DNA of 16,718 nucleotides from Zoogloeaceae bacterium (GTDB lineage: Bacteria > Pseudomonadota > Gammaproteobacteria > Burkholderiales > Rhodocyclaceae), in contig JAISSL010000049.1 of the NCBI GenBank assembly GCA_031273145.1, positions 1 through 16,718 of the forward strand, in the 5' to 3' direction. Positions within the stretch are counted from its first letter, which is position 1. Each line of letters opens with the position of its first letter. Shown one piece after another: positions 15,932 through 16,718 of the stretch. The notes under the pieces were generated by a model. The model was not told where the DNA came from and searched no databases. It saw only the letters and a program-made list of their open reading frames with translations. Both the position numbers and the translations under genes were made by a program.

Positions 15932-16074
15932 CAAATCTCGGTACGTTTGCCATTGGGCACAGGTTCCTGCCCGTTCACCGGCAGGTGTTTGCCGGTCAGG
16001 GATGAACCCATATGCCAGGTAGCGATCCTCCCGATGATTCGGGGGGTGATGGGAAAGCCTTTTACAGTTGTCAT
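15931..16074 (-). CDS. 47-aa small element protein
   Basis: An AAGGAG ribosome binding site seven bases before the ATG and a TGATG overlap with the RecE-like start support a real, coupled gene. The sequence begins MTTVKGFPITPRIIGRIATWHMG and ends PVPNGKRTEI. The N-terminal pattern (PxTPxIIGRI) reminds me of the start of larger phage or element proteins (recombination-directionality-factor-like), of which this may be a shortened relative. The comparison is from memory and needs a search. Confidence 0.6.
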   Translation of the reverse strand: MTTVKGFPITPRIIGRIATWHMGSSLTGKHLPVNGQEPVPNGKRTEI

Positions 16075-16340
16075 GTCAATCTCCTTGGTAGCAGTTTTGT
16101 TATTCCTGATTTGAGCCTATCAGAACAGATTCCCCGGCGCGGAAAAATTTTTCGGGCGCTCGGGCGGGGCTTATGGGAGACTTGGCAAACATCAGCGCCC
16201 AAAAAACCTCGCGGGTACGATGCATGTCGCCGTTGCAATACTGCGCGGCCTTGGCAATCTGTCCGCGCCCCATACGTAGCTGCGTCTGCGCGTGCCTTGA
16301 TGTCGGCAAGTTGTTGCTCAGACAAGGTTTTGTAAAGCAT
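16071..16340 (-). pseudogene. Small element gene, probably frameshifted
   Basis: The start is clear: AGGA eight bases before the ATG at 16340, then MLYKTLSEQQLADIKARADAATYG, similar to the opening of small phage proteins (KARADAAT). Beyond that, the annotated frame becomes Arg/Pro-rich and unlike a protein (89 aa, stop at 16071). The neighbouring frame, entered by dropping one G of the GGGG at 16272-16269, continues RGQIAKAAQYCNGDMHRTREVFWALMFAKSPIS and stops at 16100. I therefore suspect a one-base insertion or a sequencing error; the intact product would be about 79 aa. Against this, the 89-aa frame ends in an ATGA overlap with the next gene. It heads the operon with the RecE-like nuclease. 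Confidence 0.55.
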
Positions 16341-16562
16341 GATGAATCCTGAAATGGTTGATTGATAATTTCAGAATACAGAAAAGAAAAATCGGCGCGG
16401 AAATATTTTTGATGATTTTTGAGGAGAGAAAACGATGCCAGGATGCCTGTCTTTCCTGGACAGAAGAACCCATGTCCCTCCAGGACAATGAAAAACACAC
16501 CCCTTGCATCAAGTAAGTGGATGAGGTTAAGGCTGGAGACCTGCGCTCCCGCCCCTGAACAT
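16341..16562. promoter_or_regulatory. Regulatory gap with inverted repeats
   Basis: Between the RHH-like gene and the frameshifted gene lie an inverted repeat CTGAAAT/ATTTCAG (16349-16355 and 16368-16374) right at the ribosome binding region of the 16340 start, and alternating CCAGGA (16438-16443), TCCTGG (16454-16459) and CCAGGA (16480-16485). A + strand 18-codon frame with a GAGGAG site (16435-16491) overlaps the latter. No clean -35/-10 pair was found. Confidence 0.35.
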
Positions 16563-16718
16563 CTAACCCTTTTCGCTTTGTCCGGCGCGTTTGAGCGCTA
16601 TACGGACGCCTTCGCAAAAGTTCCCCTTGCCCAGCTTGCGAGCCAAGGCAACGAATTCTTCGTCAAGTACCAGCTTACAATGTACTTTTTTGCCCTTGTA
16701 TTGGGTGTTGTAGCGCGT
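16563..16718 (-). CDS. Ribbon-helix-helix-like protein (5' partial)
   Basis: The frame is open to the right edge, so only the last 51 residues are present, and there is no start inside the window. The end reads KKVHCKLVLDEEFVALARKL then GKGNFCEGVRIALKRAG. One beta strand followed by a helix, a Gly-Asn turn and a second helix is the pattern of ribbon-helix-helix DNA-binding proteins (compare xVSxRLxEELxxxAxxLGxGNxSEGxRxAL). It is probably a regulator of the downstream recombination operon, and the repeats at 16438-16485 are candidate targets; both are inference. Confidence 0.6.
   Translation of the reverse strand, partial: TRYNTQYKGKKVHCKLVLDEEFVALARKLGKGNFCEGVRIALKRAGQSEKG

Overview
The window joins a conserved chromosomal segment (1-2725) to about 14 kb of accessory, mobile-element DNA (about 2.8-16.7 kb). 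The left end carries the conserved trio dedD-like SPOR protein / cvpA / purF, all on the + strand with gaps of 12 and 19 bases. This order is typical of beta- and gammaproteobacteria. Gene content and codon style suggest a betaproteobacterium (perhaps Nitrosomonadales-like), but I cannot fix the genus from sequence alone.

From 3183 to 7412 everything reads on the - strand. It forms one replication-type cassette: a 385-aa protein with a 282-bp in-frame tandem duplication, an AlpA-type regulator, a CHC2-like primase zinc-finger protein, a DUF3987 primase/helicase-like ATPase, a small protein whose gene carries seven copies of TTGCGACA/TGTCGCAA, and an 86-aa protein. AlpA through the repeat-bearing gene are linked by three successive ATGA stop/start overlaps. 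The two promoters feeding the cassette share the 10-mer AGCGCAGAAA at the same place, just upstream of the -10 box, so they may answer to one repressor.

From 7784 to 11242 (- strand) lies a single-polypeptide MmeI-like (type IIL/IIG) restriction-modification enzyme. It has an intact D-x9-E-x-K nuclease motif, DPACGSG and NPPF methylase motifs, and a C-terminal extension. Just upstream is the C-terminal stub of a tyrosine recombinase, then two identical 36-bp hairpin repeats.

From about 11.85 to 12.84 kb there is no credible protein gene, but there is a dense chain of perfect short hairpins, preceded by sigma70-like promoters and followed by a T-run. I read this as a large structured non-coding RNA or an unusually long structured leader. 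It lies directly upstream of an intact tyrosine recombinase (12858-14042, +). This is the best candidate here for something undescribed.

From 14.1 kb to the right edge the - strand carries a tight recombination-type operon, in transcription order: a frameshifted small gene, a 47-aa gene, a RecE-like PD-(D/E)XK nuclease, an 85-aa unknown and a membrane Sel1-repeat protein. A ribbon-helix-helix-like gene upstream runs off the window. The accessory DNA looks like more than one element, or one composite element, placed after purF. No element ends could be proven.
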